Part shown: piece by piece, positions 34,238 through 50,000 of the stretch
How the letters are laid out: each line of letters starts with the position of its first letter
Position numbering within the stretch: the stretch's first letter is position 1
Assembly (NCBI GenBank): GCA_018873245.2
Contig: JAEMBT020000003.1
Coordinates: 588,001 to 652,000 of the forward strand
Length of the DNA: 64,000 nucleotides
Direction of reading: 5' to 3'
Source of the DNA: Archegozetes longisetosus
Taxonomy: Eukaryota > Arthropoda > Arachnida > Sarcoptiformes > Trhypochthoniidae
The notes under the pieces: generated by a model
What the model saw: only the letters and a program-made list of their open reading frames with translations
What the model was told of the DNA's origin: nothing
Databases searched by the model: none
Program-made: the position numbers and the translations under genes

Positions 34238-35547
34238 ACATTTTATAAGACTAAATATATATTTTTAAAGAAGCATTTTTTGTATAGTTAGCATTTAATC
34301 TCTAAAAGACGCAAACTCTGATTCTGTTTTGATAAACTTTTCTAACATAGAGGGCTGGATGACTAAATATTAAACATTAGGTCTTACCTTATCTTTCAAT
34401 TTTATAAGTCTTTTTGGCTCTAAAAGTCAAGCAAGGAGTACATTTCGACTTCCATGCCCGGTATAGTGTTAGACTTTAAGTGTTTAGATATTATTTGCAT
34501 AATTTTGTGCGTATGTCCATTAAGCTAGAAGTAAAAAATTCTGTGCGAATATCAGTCCCTTCGTTCTTTGACTTGATGTTGCAAATTGAAATTATCTTTG
34601 ATTATGATTAAATAGATAAACTGATTAAAGGTATATCTCGTTTTTGTAAATAAGTACCAATTTTGACAACTGTTTGATAATTCCAAAACTAACTACCAGG
34701 TCAATTATTCCATACATGAATCCAAACAATGTGATTATCTTACAGGGACGAGAAATATTGAAGTACACTATTAGAACTCTTGGTTTTCTAATTAGACTCT
34801 TCAGAATAATGAACTTGATTGTAGCTGTATACAATCTATATATTTTTGTTTTAATTGATTTCAACTACTCAAATGCTCAGCAATTGTTGAAACGTTTATC
34901 GTAAACTGTACTCAAATTACTATTAATTCCTACTGACCTTCGAATTCTATAAATTCTTGATAAACAATAATTCAAAGTTAATCACAAACAAAATAAGTTT
35001 AGATTAAAATACTAATTTTGATATATATTGACCGTTGTTCTCATGAATACTCAAAAAATGCAAAAGTTATAAGCTATTATTTGAGCTTAAATTAAGTTTT
35101 GCTTCGTATCAGTTGGCCGTTATTTTAACTTAAGTATTTTTCTTTTAGATGAAGGCTGAAATAATTATCTTTTCATCATTTCCTACATTTATTTTCATTA
35201 GTTGATTCGTTACTTTATTTCACAAAACGAGTTATTGATATTCATAAACAAAACTTGAATTTAATAATAATCGCGAAGATCACTTTTATAAATATTGCTG
35301 AAATTAAAAAACCTGTACTTGATTGTGTTGATATCTGATTAACAATTTTTAGTGTAATGAAAGCAATTCTAGCTTCAATTTTCCATTACTACTCCAATTC
35401 TGGAGGTATCTTAAAGAATTTAAAATTAACCTAGGATTAGTAGGCACTAATATTGATGCTTTTATTCGATCCTAAAAATAATGAATTTTCTCATCAAATT
35501 ACAATAATCATTATAGTCGAGAAATGTATCAATAAAATAAATGATTG

Positions 35548-35611
<64 letters not shown>

Positions 35612-38600
35612 AATGATAGCTTTTTATTAATTATTTTACAAACTTCTTTATCATCAACTCAATTGTCAAACAACCTTAAGTTTAATAGTATTTAAAATGA
35701 TTTTTCTTCAAAAACAGGACTAATGTTTTCACAATTTGTCAGTGAAGGTGATCCTGACCTTCATTTCTTTAAAGATAATTATAAATGAGAAATACATAGA
35801 GAAGAAAACATTGCAAAAGTTTCTTTTTACATATACAGTAATAGAACTACAAAAAATTAATGAATAAGTATTTTCTGCATTAATAGACATTATATTTTTT
35901 TCTTTTAGTTTATATAATTGAATTTTTTTGGAGGCAATCCTAGAGTTTAACATACACTTTATGACTAATATGACAGACTTTGGTTTCCGTAAATTTTTGT
36001 ATTCTAATGTGTTATTAGTTTCTGAACAACATTTGTGTGGAAAGTATCAATTATTTAAAAAGTTTTATCAAAGAACCATTTATTAATCATAACTTATTCG
36101 TGACTAGTCGCTAGAATTTTTTGAAAGAATGAGATTTTTTCTTGTTTAATAAATTTAGACATAAGTTATGAATCTTTCATTCAAATGATTATTTGAGTAG
36201 AAAACCTCGGATCTCATTTTTAACTAAACTTTTTTGATTGAAAACTAACTGAAAGTTTGAAAAGATTGTTGATATGAATTTTAAGTCAGGTTAAAGATAA
36301 ATATCGACTAACAGAATAAAAATCTTATTCAACATTTGGTTGTTCTATGATTTTGAATGATTACAACAATATAGATATCGTTCTTAGAAAACGTTGCATA
36401 AAAAGTCATTTAAATACTTTATAATCATAGGAAGCAATTCATAAATCGTTGTTTTAGTAAACTTTTGTGACCTCAAATTAAAAGATCTAATTAATAGTCA
36501 TAATACAATTAAATAATCGAATTGAAACAATATTAATAATTAATAGTCCAAACGAAACAATTAGTGCACATAACGGAAGACTTTCTTCAGTTTAATTTCT
36601 TATAAGTTTTACTGTAGTTTTTGCCATAATATCCGTCTATTGGCCGTATAATTGCATAGAGTTTTGAACAATTGATGCATAGAGTCTTACAAATTGAAAG
36701 GTTCTTTATATTAATCTCTAAATTAGATCTAATACTAATATTTCTAACATTAAAGTCCTTTTAACACTTAATCCCAAACTTGACTTCTATTCATACAATT
36801 ATAACTGATATCTAACACAGAATTTAACATGTTTTACATAGCTAAATATATAGAAAGATAATCGTTTGCTAACCATTATAAAGCTCATCATTTTCAGAAC
36901 TCTAATTTTGAACAGTAAGACAAATTTTTTTGAAATTCAACTAAAAAACAATTGTCACAATAGGACTAGTTTTAGATTCGTTTATAAATTTCTACAAAAA
37001 AGCTCATATAAATCAAAACAATTAGTGTAAATAAAACTAAAGAATAATTTGATTCATATATTAATCTGTTTTAAACTAAAAGTATTGTTCATAAGGTGTG
37101 AATACTTTTTGTTAAGATTTTTGCGTCGGAAAACTTATATACTATCTAATTACATAAATAACTTAATAATTAATAATATTTTAGAACTAACATCTAAATT
37201 ATTGTTTCATTATAAACACTCCCCATAAGAAAAATGACAGAAAGGGAAGACTTAATTGAAACTCGAATTTTTTCTCTTAATAAACTTTTGTTTAAATCCA
37301 TGTCTCACACGAGTCACCGGAGGATCACCTTCAATATGAACTAATCTTAAGAATCACCGAAAAAACACAAGAAAATCAATAATATTATCAATAAAAACAA
37401 AAAATAATCAAAAAATTAAACAAAAAATCAAAGTTTCTTATGATATGAGAAAACTATTGTCATTAAAACTCTTTTCTTAATGTCGATTATGTGAGACGTG
37501 AGAGAAGTCTGTGATCGAAAAAAACAAAGTTATGAATGACTTATGCGTTTTCAGGTTAAAACTATTGATTAGAGTGCGTTTAACAATGCTTTGCATGAAG
37601 TGCAATGATTGAAGTAATGATTAGGAGAAAACAATAATAGTATTGTACTCTTTCAAGTAATTATTAGTCTTTTCCTATTGGGTTTCATATAAAGGCAGTG
37701 AAAGGGCTCTGCATTTGTAAACTAAACAGCTATTAACAAAAAAATGAACTGCTGTAAACATTTAGTGCTAATCAATAGATGTTACAATAATTACATAACA
37801 GTTTATTAAGTTAAAACACCTAAAAAAGTCTTCTGTAATTCAATTCTATCAAAAAGAGGAGAAAAAGCTGAGAACAAAGAGTTGTCACAAAATAGTTGAC
37901 CAAATAGTTTTTCATGAATAAAATGTTCAAACTTCTTTCTATCAATATATGGTAGCAGTCGTTAAGCCGAACAATTGCTCTATCTTCAAATCCAATTTTC
38001 ACTTTGGACTAATTGCCTTCTCTTCAGATAAATTGCATATAATTTTTCGTTGGGTATGATAAATGATAAATCTTAAGCATTTCTTCTTCAAGTTCTTAAT
38101 CAAAGAAAAGTTTGTCACAACTGGAAGTTTTTTCAAAATCTGTTGAAAAACTTTTTTAGCTGTTGAAACATTTTATACCATATCTTAGCTTTGCTCTATC
38201 ATCAGAAAACACCCGTAGCTACCAATCAGCCATTTATAACGATGGTATTAATGCGAAACGTGAAGAAAAACACAGAGAAAAAGTAGAAATTATTAGTCAA
38301 ACAGTTTTATGGGATTATTTGAGAAGCTATCAGCTTATCATTTGTGTATTTCACGTCCAAACGAGTCTTAAATTGCATAATAATTAGGTGATTATTAGAA
38401 ACTTTTTTCTCGCAATCATTGAGATCGAGAAAAGTCTTTTAGTTTTGTTCAGAAAAAGTTTTCTTCAAAAAATGATAATCAATTAAGTGAAGTGATAGAG
38501 AAAAAAGTTGAGCAACATTTATATATATATTTATATTAATTTTCATATATTAATAACTAGAAGATATTTTCAGGCATTTTATATAGAATTAATAATTTTT

Positions 38601-38614
38601 CTCTAGAAAATTTT
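34238..38614. other. Long gene-free stretch downstream of NFI
   Basis: About 4.4 kb of AT-rich DNA. Overlapping open frames on both strands at 34625-34904 and others near 35729, 37820 and 38163 lack motifs and are probably chance. The 3' UTR of NFI presumably occupies the top of this interval. A GATA/GA microsatellite lies at about 35545-35607. Confidence 0.5.
35545..35607. repeat. GATA then GA microsatellite
   Basis: Five or so GATA units run into about 20 GA units. Likely length-polymorphic. Confidence 0.95.
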
Positions 38615-41600
38615 TTAGGTTGGCTGAGACTTAGTAGGGGTTGGAGGTGTAGAACCAGAACCAGAACTACCGGGCCCTCCACCAGAACCAGAACCAGTGG
38701 CATGCGATAGATTGTGTGTCCCATCTTCGGGACTGTGAACCACAGAAAAGAATCGGTCTTTAAAGAGATTTTAAGAGAAATATGATTATGAAGAATAAGA
38801 AATAAAAAGTTGTGAAAATAGGATTTTTAAAGTTTTTGAAACTTATTCACAAAGAATCTCAATTGAAAAAATTGAATTTTTTGACACTTTTAACAAATTA
38901 AATTTTTGGTAGCTAAAATGTGATTTTTTGCATTCAAGCAAATACTTCATCGAAGTGAGTGAAAATTCTTGAATTTTTCTTGACTACGCTATTACGAAGT
39001 TCTCGAAAAATTTGAATTTTTAAAAGGATTTTTCATCGAAAGTATTCTTTTCTATCGCTTTGAGAGTTTTGAATTCCTTTTACCTTCAGCTCCGATTATA
39101 TGAGGCGGATCGACATCAGGATTAGTGGATGGCATCAATCCAGCCATCATTCCGTAGTCCAGATTTTCATCTAATGGTATGAAAGTTGCGGATGCATTCC
39201 ATCTCGGGATTGGTGTAGTTCTAGGTGTAGTGCGCGGTGTAGTGACCGGTGATGTGAACATTGTTAGGTTGGTTGGACTGATCACACCTGACATCGCACT
39301 GACTGGCAACTGACTCATTGAAGGGTAGCTGAATAACTAGACAAGTGAATAACAATAAAAACTCTAAATGTTTATCACTTTAGTAATCTAATGATTTAGA
39401 TTTCTAATCAAATAAGTTAAACTAACAAGTTTCTAATTTTTTGTAATATAGAACAACTTTAAATATTCATTTAACCGAAAAACTCTTAGAGTGAATTGTT
39501 TTCCATTTCAATTTTTTAAATAATTTTGAAGCTAAACTGAAATCCGAATTTAGCTAAATCCAAATGATATGATTTACTGTTGGTGAGAAAATTGCTCAAA
39601 TCACTATATTTTGTTCAAAAAACTGTCGACAGAATGATTTTACATACTATCTATTAGTTCAGATATACTTCACTCAAACTAATATAGAATTCGGAATCAT
39701 ATTATGTATAACTTTTTAAATACTTTCTGTCATCAAGTAAACTATCTTTTATTGAATAACTATTGAGTGCCTGAACAATCATACTAATAAAACTAAGTAA
39801 AACTTAACTAATACATAAAGCCGTGGAAGGAGCAGTGATAATGAAAATTAAATTTAGCAATAATTTCATTCAAAATAATTCTTTTTATCAGTGATTTTTA
39901 TCTGAATTGCGAGCATGACTATCAATAGTATGGCTAAAATTGTTAAATACCTGTGAGACCGAGTGATGTGAAACGTGAGCGAACGAGTGATCGTGTCTTT
40001 GCAATGAAGTGAAGGGACTGCTCATCACAGATCTGTTAGCATTAGATACAATACTATCACACATTCCAGCACTCATTCCAACACTAGTCTGAGGCGATCC
40101 AACCCTACCATCAGATCCGTCTCCGCGAACGTGTTGAATCACAAGACTCTGAGCTGAACCACTCTCTTGTCCACTACTGCTATGATTCGATATAGTCCTC
40201 GATGGAGGACTCGGCGAAGAGCTGACCACCATTTCTGGCGAACACGATTCAATTATTGGCGATCGTATGATAGGAACAGGCCTGGCCATAGGCGCGGGTG
40301 GAGGCGGAGGAAGCATTGAGATGGAAGTGTTGTAATAATGTTGTGAATCATGGTTTGACAGCTTTGGACTCCGAACTGTATCCACTTCGCCGCCCGGACC
40401 CTGATTTTCAAATATCGTCATTGAGCATATTTGAGATCTTTATAATTTTAAATGTTTACAGCTTTGAATTTAATTTTTGTTTCAAATTAATTTTTAAATC
40501 TTAAAATTGGTCAGTTTTTATGAGCTATCTATGAGTTTTAGAAAATTTCAATTTTTATCTATCTATAAGTTTTTAAAATTTTGATGTACAACTTTTCACT
40601 TAATTTTTAAAATGAGACTACTAAAATTCTTAGATTTCAAAAGTTGTGATTAATATCTTTCTGAGTGAGCTTAATGATAATTTTGAGAAACGATCCAAAA
40701 TTTTTTTATTCAGAATATTTTTTAAATTCAAAACTTATGGTATAAGAAATATTTTTTCAGTATTTTAAATATTTTTTTTACAGAAAACTACTTGTAAATG
40801 AAAATTTTAACCTGTTGTCCATTCCCATTATTTTGCGCCTCTTGACAAACAAGATTCACAAAGTCTGATAGAGTGTCACCGTTTTCCTGATATTTTCCCG
40901 GGGGCAATGAGTAGTAGGCATTATTTGATGACAACTGACCAATGGGCAAACCAGAAGCTGATGATGAAGAAGAAACATTTACTAAGACTGAAGATTGTGA
41001 GTGAGTGTGAGATAGATATGATTCTTTTAATTGACTTGAAATTCCTATTTAAACAATTGAATATAATCACTTCAGCGAAGCTTTCAATATATAAAAACTT
41101 TATGAGTGATAAACGTGAAGAACAATGAAAATTTCCACTGGAATCAGTTTGAGTGACAATAAAAATTTATTGAAAGAAAAATATTTAATTTTAGCTCAAA
41201 ATGAACAAATTCTAATAAAAGTTCTGTTCAGAAGTTGCAAAAAAGCTGATTAAACATCAAAAACTGACAAATGCTTGTGTGAAATTTTACGGTCACTTGT
41301 TTTCTAATCTTTAAAAAAAACATCCTCAGTCTTCATTCTCTTAACTTTTCGATTTCTAAACCCTATCATCCAATCTATCATTACAACTCTTGTGCACCTT
41401 TTTTCCCTTTACAAATCTGTCACCTATGAGTTGAAAAGAGCGACAACTTTTAGACATTTTTTGCTGTTTTTCTAACAAACTTTTTTCCTATTATTGTCAA
41501 CTTTTATATACGTCTCCGCACTCGTTGTGCACTATTGGAGACAAAATAACAACTTTGTATAATGAGAAAAAAGTTTTGTTTGATTGGTATGTGAACTAAG

Positions 41601-43982
41601 AACTGACGAGTGGCTCTATTTTGCTTAACAATTTGGATGTTCTTTGATAAAACGGTGTCTGTGTGTGCGATCTGAAGATCTGGTTTTTATGTCATTCGTA
41701 TATAGGGTTCCGTTCTTTATTCGAAAAACTTCTAACATACAAAATAGTTGAATGTAATTTTCATTAGGATTTAAACTGCTTCCAGGCATTTTTCAAAGCT
41801 TTTATAACAAACTGTATTTAATTATTTTGATTAAGTTTAAATGGACACTTTTTCATTAATGTCTTATACTTAAATTACCGAAACTTCTAGAATCTATATT
41901 CCCTAAAAGTGTTTTGATTCTAGATAAGATAATTCTTGTTTTCATTTTAAAAAATTCATTATATTTAAAAATTTTTTTTTCGAGATTCCAGAGAACAATT
42001 CTCTTAAATTATTCATAAAGAGACTAATTAGTGTATAAAATTTTGTTGCGTATGCTATTGATTTGAAGAATTTGAAAGTAAGCTGTAATTTTGAAAGCAT
42101 GACAAAATTGATAAATTAATTAATGAAAATTGGTCCCGTAAATTCTTTATCATTCAGTATTATTATATAACTAAGATCACCTTTTTCTATTCTAAACCAG
42201 TAGAAACCTAATTGAACAAACTCTAGAAAATCTTTAAATTTCGAAAAGTTCAAAAGAACTTTCTCCAATATGATTGATAGCTAGTCAAGTTGTAGTTAGA
42301 CTTACCGTCTCTATGATGCGAATCAGTAACCGATTTATTCGACAACTCTTTAGGCGATTGCGAGCAGTGATAGTGTTGTCCAGCATGAACTACTTCTTGC
42401 TTGATCTTAATGTGAGACAACTGTACAACAGGAGGCGGCACGTGATCCAAGTCCGAACTGGACCAGGACTGGGTGTAATATTGCAGATCACTTGCGCTAC
42501 TCTTATCGCTATCATCAGTATTAGTCAATCTTCGCTGCCTTTTATTGCTATGCTGTCCGTCACTGCTCGGACTAGAGCTCGAGCCCGTCGCGTGACTTAT
42601 TGTTTGGTGTGAGTTATGTCCAGATGTCATCACTGATGGACCACTGCTTGATGATAGAGGTGTCACCGGTATGGCTACGGCCAGTGTGCCGTTCGGGTCA
42701 TCAGGTGAATAGTTATTGCAATAGTACGAACCGGTATTCGGTTCTAGTTTTATCACATGTGGAAGTCCTGGTGATTGCGGTTGGATTACAGATGCTATTC
42801 AGGAGGGGTTAGGGTTAGGGTTTAAAGAGATTGATAAAGAGCTTTTTATTAATTTATTTTAAACTTAATAATAATCATAAAGAATGTATTAAAATTAAAA
42901 AGGTTTTAGTTAATCACGTTTGAAGTCACAAATTTTTCATAGAATTTATAAGGCTATTCAAAATTTTATTTGGAGAAGTCTTGAAAAATTAATTTGTTTT
43001 ACATTTTTTGCTTTGATCTTTTCTTTGAATAAAATTCTAATTGTTTGGAAAGTGAAGAATTGATAATAATTTTCATATGAAAAGAACATGGAATGAATTT
43101 TAAAATCATTTTTTGTCCTATCAAATACTGAATAACTATTACCTAACTTTTAATCTCTAAATAGCTTTGTCTGAACTTTCAATCATATATATTTTTTCTA
43201 ATTTTGAATAAAATAACTAACAAAACGACTTTTAAGAAAAACTAATTCGGGGCATACCTTTAGATAACCGGTAAAGTTCAGCCGAAGTGAATACCCCAGT
43301 GGCTAATAAAGTGTTTGTATTTGTTTCTCCATGTCTTGGTACATTAACATTAATATCATCCTCACTCTCATTATCACATGACTCGTGAATCCCTCGCAAA
43401 TGGTCTACACATCAATTAATTATATGAGAAAATTAGTTTTATTAATGGATAGAAAAAAGTTAATTAACATAAAGATTCATTTATTCAGGTCTTCAAACCA
43501 TCGAAATATCAGAATTTCTAATTAATAAAGGAATTTTCTAGCCTAGTGTCATGTGTCGTGAAGTTTTTAAACAATTTTTGCAGGCTTAAAAATGCTTCTA
43601 ATTATTGTGTAACTTCTTAGGAAATTATTGCATAATAAAAGTGAATGATTTGTTTTTCAGACCACAAATCATTCGTATACCACGTGTATTGAAAAAACTC
43701 TACTTTTCTTAAGTAGACTAAGAATCAACAGAACATTGAATTCAGTCAAAATAACTTATAATCTCCTCAAATCCTTTTCAATATTATGCAGCCCGTTCTT
43801 AAAAATTGTGAGCATCATTTTATTCAACTGTCAAAGCCTATTAATGATAAGAAGAGTCACCTGTTTTTCAAAGCAACAAATTTAGAAAACAATGAGAGTC
43901 TCTATTCATCGCTTCATAAAATCTGGAGCTAACTATTTATAAAAATACTGAAAAAACAACATAAGAGAAAGTTTTGATAGAA

Positions 43983-44022
<40 letters not shown>

Positions 44023-47000
44023 TAAGAACAAGCAAGAAAAGTATAAAAAGCTTCGAAAGAGGAATATCAAGATTAGCATGAATTTTGCTTATCTTATGAT
44101 TTCGAAGAGCAGTTTTTGAGACATTAAAAAGAATTTTCTGATATTTTGTTTAAGTGCAAAAAGTCATTCACTATCAAAATGTCTGAAGCCTATAATTAGC
44201 TTTCATGAACACTAATTTAACTATTTTTTGTTAGTTTTTTGAATAAGAATTTATTATATTTCAAGGATAGTAACTAAGAATTGAATAGTGTTTTCTTGAG
44301 AGAAGTTTTGAAAGTCTTGAGGTCTATAAAAGTTTTCACTTTCTTACTAATTAGAATACAAGATTTAAACATTTAAATCATAAGAGAATGACGTGTGAAC
44401 AACAAAATAATTATAAACTACGAAAAGATCGAAAGCGATCTCATGAGAAAATAAACGATTAGTTAAATAATAGAAAATCAATTTTTCGTTAAAGATATTG
44501 ATCATATTATAAACACATTACGTGAAAAGGTAACCATCAAAATTTAGAAAACTTTCAATTTATTTAAAACTATTGAAGTTGATATCTAGTCTGTTTTCAT
44601 ACCGTGACTGAATATAAAATTAGCCAAGTATAGGTCCAGTTCGCGGACGGAGACATTGATGTGATAAGGATTGACACATAGGCTCGGGTGCAGACATTCG
44701 ATTGACTTTTCAAGTCTTTCGCCGTCAGTTGATTCGAGTGGTATCGCTTTAAATAGTATTACCATTACTAAGTCGAGACGCCATACCTTTTTTGGGTGCA
44801 AAAAAAATTTCTTATGAGTTATTACTCATTTTTTCAAAATAGCAATAGTTTGTGGAAAAACCTAGTTTTCGAATTAGTAGTCAATTCAAATTATTTGTTT
44901 GTGAGCATTAAAAAAATTGAGTTGTTTTTTTTGAAAATATTTCGTCGGTTATATGGTTTGCTGTAATAATGTAGTTCAGCGTTTGCTTGAAAGATAAACA
45001 TGTTTTCTTATCTCAATCGACTTTTATGCCGAGGTCTTTTAATTGTTTCAATAGTTAAGAGACTAGATTTTTCTTAATAATTGATCCTTCTTGTGGTTAC
45101 TAAAAGAGAGCACTTAGTAAAAATAGACTTGTACGAAAAATTTGAAAATTTCAGACTGTCAGGTTCACTTAGGTGAAAGTGTCACATTAGAACATTAAAT
45201 TATCACGACTTTATACTTAATTGTCAGGCTCCATTCAAATTATATCAACTGTAAACTTGCATTGGGTAAAATTTAAACTTTTGTTATGGGAAGTTTTGAA
45301 TAAACTTCTTGGTCAAATTTTAAAAATCTAATTTCTGCATGTTAATATTATTTTTAATGAAGTTTAAACAATTTTTCATGAAAACGTCTGAAGAAATATC
45401 AAGTTAAATCTAACTTAGCAAATATACTACAAAGCTTTAAGAAAATTGTTTCTTAAGTCATGATTCTGTTTGCGAGACTATTGTTTGGCAAATCATTGCC
45501 GCTATAAAACGTTTTAACAATAGGATAAAATTGAAACTTGAATGTTTGGCCAATCATATAAACAAAAATTTGGTTGCTTAAAGTGTAAAAGGTGTGCGGC
45601 ATTGCCAGACATTCTATAGTTAGTAATGAAAACTACTCTAATTTTTCTACTAATCAAAAATAACGCTTCAAAAGCATCATTTTTTGCGTAAGATATTTAG
45701 CTAATTTCAAAATCATCTCAAATACTAAAGAGTTTGAAGTTTAAGTTGACATAAATTGAGAAAATGATACCTTATTCATATTTATTGATGACCAAAAGTT
45801 CAAAATAACATTTGAGTTCAAAAAGCAAAGTGAGGCAACTATTTGTTCACTAATAGTCATAAATTATCGAACTGTTTATAGCGCTTATAACACACTTAAA
45901 AAGTTTTTTCAACTCTTTATTCTCCGATAACTTTTATTAACTAATTTTGACATTTTTCCAAGTCTTCATTGAAAAAATGCTATCGATTTAAACCTTTCTT
46001 TTTTAAATGAATTTATTTATGTGATTTTAAGTTATTAACAATTTATTTATATACTATTGGAATGGAATCAAAGTTTTATTTTTGGGCAACCATTAAAAAT
46101 AACATTTAAGTAATTAAAACATGTTTTTGGATAATTTATTGAACAAGCTCTACAAATATTTCATTATATAACATAAAAGCATTAATTTGAAAGCTGTCAC
46201 TAAATGTCACTTTCAGAAATGATCTATTTTCAAGATTAACTTATTCTTCAAGCAAATCGGTTATTCTCTTTCTATAACTCGTACTTCACACGTAAAAGTG
46301 GTTTCATGTCAAACATGATTATCTCAAAAGAGAACATAATTCTTACTAGTTTATTATCATCCAAGATAGCGAGGTAGAAATCAACATTTTCTTAAACTAA
46401 ACTTGTTCAAGAAACCTAGTTTTCATATTTGACAAAGTTTCATATTTCATATTTAATAAACTGCAACACTTATTCATCTAAATATTAAAGTTGGCATCAA
46501 TTGGAGAAGCATTTTGTCTGCTATGAAAGAAATCGTTTTCCTCTCAGTTTCAATTTTTCTTATTGAACATTTCATAATCTTTTTGGATAATGATGTTATT
46601 ATTTCTGTGAACGTCAATATCGTCAACGATTTTCCAGCTGCTAATATCTTAAAAATAATCTCAGACTTGATTGTCGGACTATCAGAAATTTATCAAACCG
46701 TAAACTTAAAGTCTACTCAATTCAACTATTTCATGTTCTAAATTTCATCTAGATGTCTTGAAATATTTCTATTCAAAATTTTCATTCAGAAATCAATTAA
46801 GTAATGAAATAAAGCTATTTTTTCATTTATCAAATAGGTTAAAATTTCAATTCGAAAATCAAATAGCACTGTTGTATTTTGAAAATTTTATATTAAAAGC
46901 ATAGCTTCTCCGTTGATTATAAATTTTTTTGAAATATGCACATGATACATAGAATCTTAAATTATTTATTAATTTTAAGTTCGAATATTTGTCGAAATAT

Positions 47001-50000
47001 TCAAAACGTTGTATAATTTTCATTTTAAAACATATATTTGAGATGGTGTCATATCTTATTTTTTCATGTGGAAAGATACTCTCATTAAGTTTACCATAAG
47101 AACTTTATATTTTGAATAAGCGTGCAGCTTTTGAATACTTGAAAATCATTTAAGACATATTTTTCAGAATCAGAATTTCATTAGCTGTAAATTTTAGTTT
47201 ATTCTGCTTTCAGTAGCTTTAATATTAGGTCTTGTCAATAAGGTTTGTTCTCGAAAACTTCAAAGACCTTATATTTGTAAAGTTTAAATCAGAAAACAAT
47301 CCATTTTCTAAGATGTCTTATTTAGTCTCTATTTCTTTATTCAATTGTAGGAAAAATCAGTTCATATATTGATAAAATGTTCTTGAAATTTAGAAGAGTT
47401 TACTAACTATAAACTTATAGTGATTCTTTGAACGGTTTTGTATGAGCAATTATTTAAAATAATAAGTTAAATTGAAAATAAGTTTTACTTAATGATTCTG
47501 ATAACTATAATTACTAATAAATGACTTTTACTTTTTTCATTTATCTCAGACTCTATGAATATCTAAATTAGAACATTTTATTTTTAAAAAATGCTGTCTA
47601 GTTTTTACTGGTACACTAATCGATCAAAAATTTGCTCAATTTGCACTCTAAATATATGTATCGATTTGTGTATCTAAATGTTTGCAAGCATGTTTGCAAT
47701 TAAGATAATCTTTTATGACATACTTTGTCCGCTTGTCTCAAGCAATCAATTCTTCTCATTTTTCCCTTTTGGTCAGGATTACTGAGAACACAATTGACTC
47801 GTTTCTTGCCAGTGATTCCCAATACAAAGTCTTCTCTACATTCTTGAGTGATGTCTTTCCTCAATTTGCCCAAAAGACGTGACGCCCATTTCTGCTTCAC
47901 TTCCAATCTCTCATTCTATCACAATTTTTTTTAATTGAAAAAAGGGACAAAAACAGAGCATTAGTTGAAAGGGCGAAAAGATTTATACTTAGTTTATATC
48001 CTATTTGACCGAAAAGTAAAGTCAAATCTATAGTTAACTAGAAATAAATCTATATTCACATATATTGAAAAGTGTTCCCTATATTTCAGTCGAAATTTAA
48101 TCCAAGCTTTTCTCTCAATCTTATCTCAAGGCTTTAGTTACAAACTATCTCACTAAATATTTTAATATTCATTGAAAACTTTATTGATATAAAGGTGAGA
48201 AATAGGTGTTAACCAAACAAGAAGTTTAAACAGAGAGAAAAAAGTTTTTACGCTATCATAAGAAAAAAAGTTTAGGAACTTTTCACATTCACACTATTGT
48301 GAATATTGTCGTCTGTATGCCATTAATTAAAGCTAATTAAATGCAACAAAATTTTTCTGTCACCTTACATCGCGCTAATTCACTGCTTCAATTCTTTCTT
48401 ATTTGGGTGAAAAAATTAGTTGACTTTACCTGTAGTTCATCCTTACATCTTCTCTCTTCTTCGAGTGTCATTCGTTTCTCGTGTTTTTTGAAATATTTTC
48501 GCTTAGCCGCCTGTAAGTTAAACCACGTGTAGGAAAAGGACTTCACGTGAGGCAGTAGTGCCTCAATAAATGGATGAAATTCATCCTAAATGACAATTTA
48601 AAAACAAATCAATAAAATATGAATTACTATTGAAAGATTACTCTGCTAATCAATTATTTTCTAATCTATTGATACCTTTGTACTTATTGGTATACTCATT
48701 TTAATATTGAATAACATTTTTCACTTGATTAGTTGCTCTTTTTTAAAAATAAGGATAAAATGAACTAATTCTATTAGATTTAGCTTTGCAGACAATAACT
48801 AATCGTCAATTTTTTGCACAAAAACTTAAAAATATAACAATTCGAAACTTAAATTCAATAAGATAATTGCGTCAGAATAAGTGTTCATATCTTTTTCTAT
48901 TGTCTAGAAGGTATTTAAATCGATGACATATTGAAAAATAATAAATACAGACTTTTAATTTGCTAATTAATCATTGAAGGACTAAATGAATAAAACAGGC
49001 TTTCTTAGAAAGCAATTGGCAAGCGATCGACACCCTTATAGTTCATTTCGAAATTCAATTCAATAAATGAAGAGCTTATTTCAAAAGGGCTTAAGTGCCT
49101 ATATTACAAAGTCTACTACTTTGAGCTCCCACTGTCATTTTTACGGAACTTTATAATACAGTTACTTTAGCCCTTTTGAAAACCAACTCTTCAAATGTAG
49201 GAATAATTTACCAATCTAATGGCACTTTATAAATCAAGAGTCCATTTTTTAAAACTTTTTTATTTGTACAAACCAATTATTTAGTGCTCAAAAAAACACT
49301 CTTATTTATCAATCATTACAATAATTAGACGAAATTAGCAGTTGATTTATTAGCAGTTTCTTTGCAATTATGAAGATTTTGAATAGCTTTGGCATTAATT
49401 AATGTTTGTAAACAAACTGATTACTTTGGATTTGGCTCGATGTCTTAGTTATATGATTTTTTAACTCTTTAACTATTCATACTTTTGGAATTGTTGTTAA
49501 TCTGCGTGACTGTTGTACTTTAAGGGTATAATAATTAACTTCTAAGGCCTTAAATAAACTATTTGTAAATTGAATAGGCTTTGAATGCTATCAAAAATTA
49601 TAAAATTTTCTGTTGGTTGAACCTTCGCATAAGAGTCATTTAAAGGTTTGATGAATAAGAGAAGATTATTGACTTTCGATAGAAAGAGAAAATATCAATT
49701 ATGTAATTCAATAGTAAGGCATTGATCTATTAATGAAAAAACTTTTTCAAATGAAAGTTATGACCTTTAAAATGATTACACGATAAAAACAAAGTCTGAT
49801 AGTCTTTATTGGCATCAAAATACTAAACAAACCCTAATAAAAAATTATTTCTGGGGGAAATATTGGCTACACTTCAATTGAAAGCAAAGTCGAGTAAAAA
49901 ATTTTCGTTTTGCAATTATTTAAGGTTTTGGACTCGATTCACGAGGAAGTACTGGATTGCGACCAATTAATGGCAATTAACTTTTGGCCGTGAGATCCAA

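Noticed and set aside
34625..34904. Overlapping hydrophobic open frames on both strands
   Set aside because: Both frames are rich in AT-coded residues and share no motif. Mutual overlap on opposite strands suggests chance.
38757..38757. Alternative acceptor of the last NFI exon at the CACAG near 38741
   Set aside because: It puts the exon in a frame with no stop for the expected length. The acceptor after CTTTAAAG keeps phase and ends at the TAA after the Gly-Ser tail.
42274..42812. Plus-strand frames opposite NFI exon 6
   Set aside because: They mirror the coding strand of a confirmed exon and carry no domain.
42807..42824. Interstitial telomere insertion
   Set aside because: Only two TTAGGG units, and arthropods typically use TTAGG. 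It reads equally well as a chance pyrimidine tract at a splice acceptor.
46514..46741. 75-codon frame inside NFI intron 3
   Set aside because: Hydrophobic composition only. It is antisense to an intron and has no recognisable domain.
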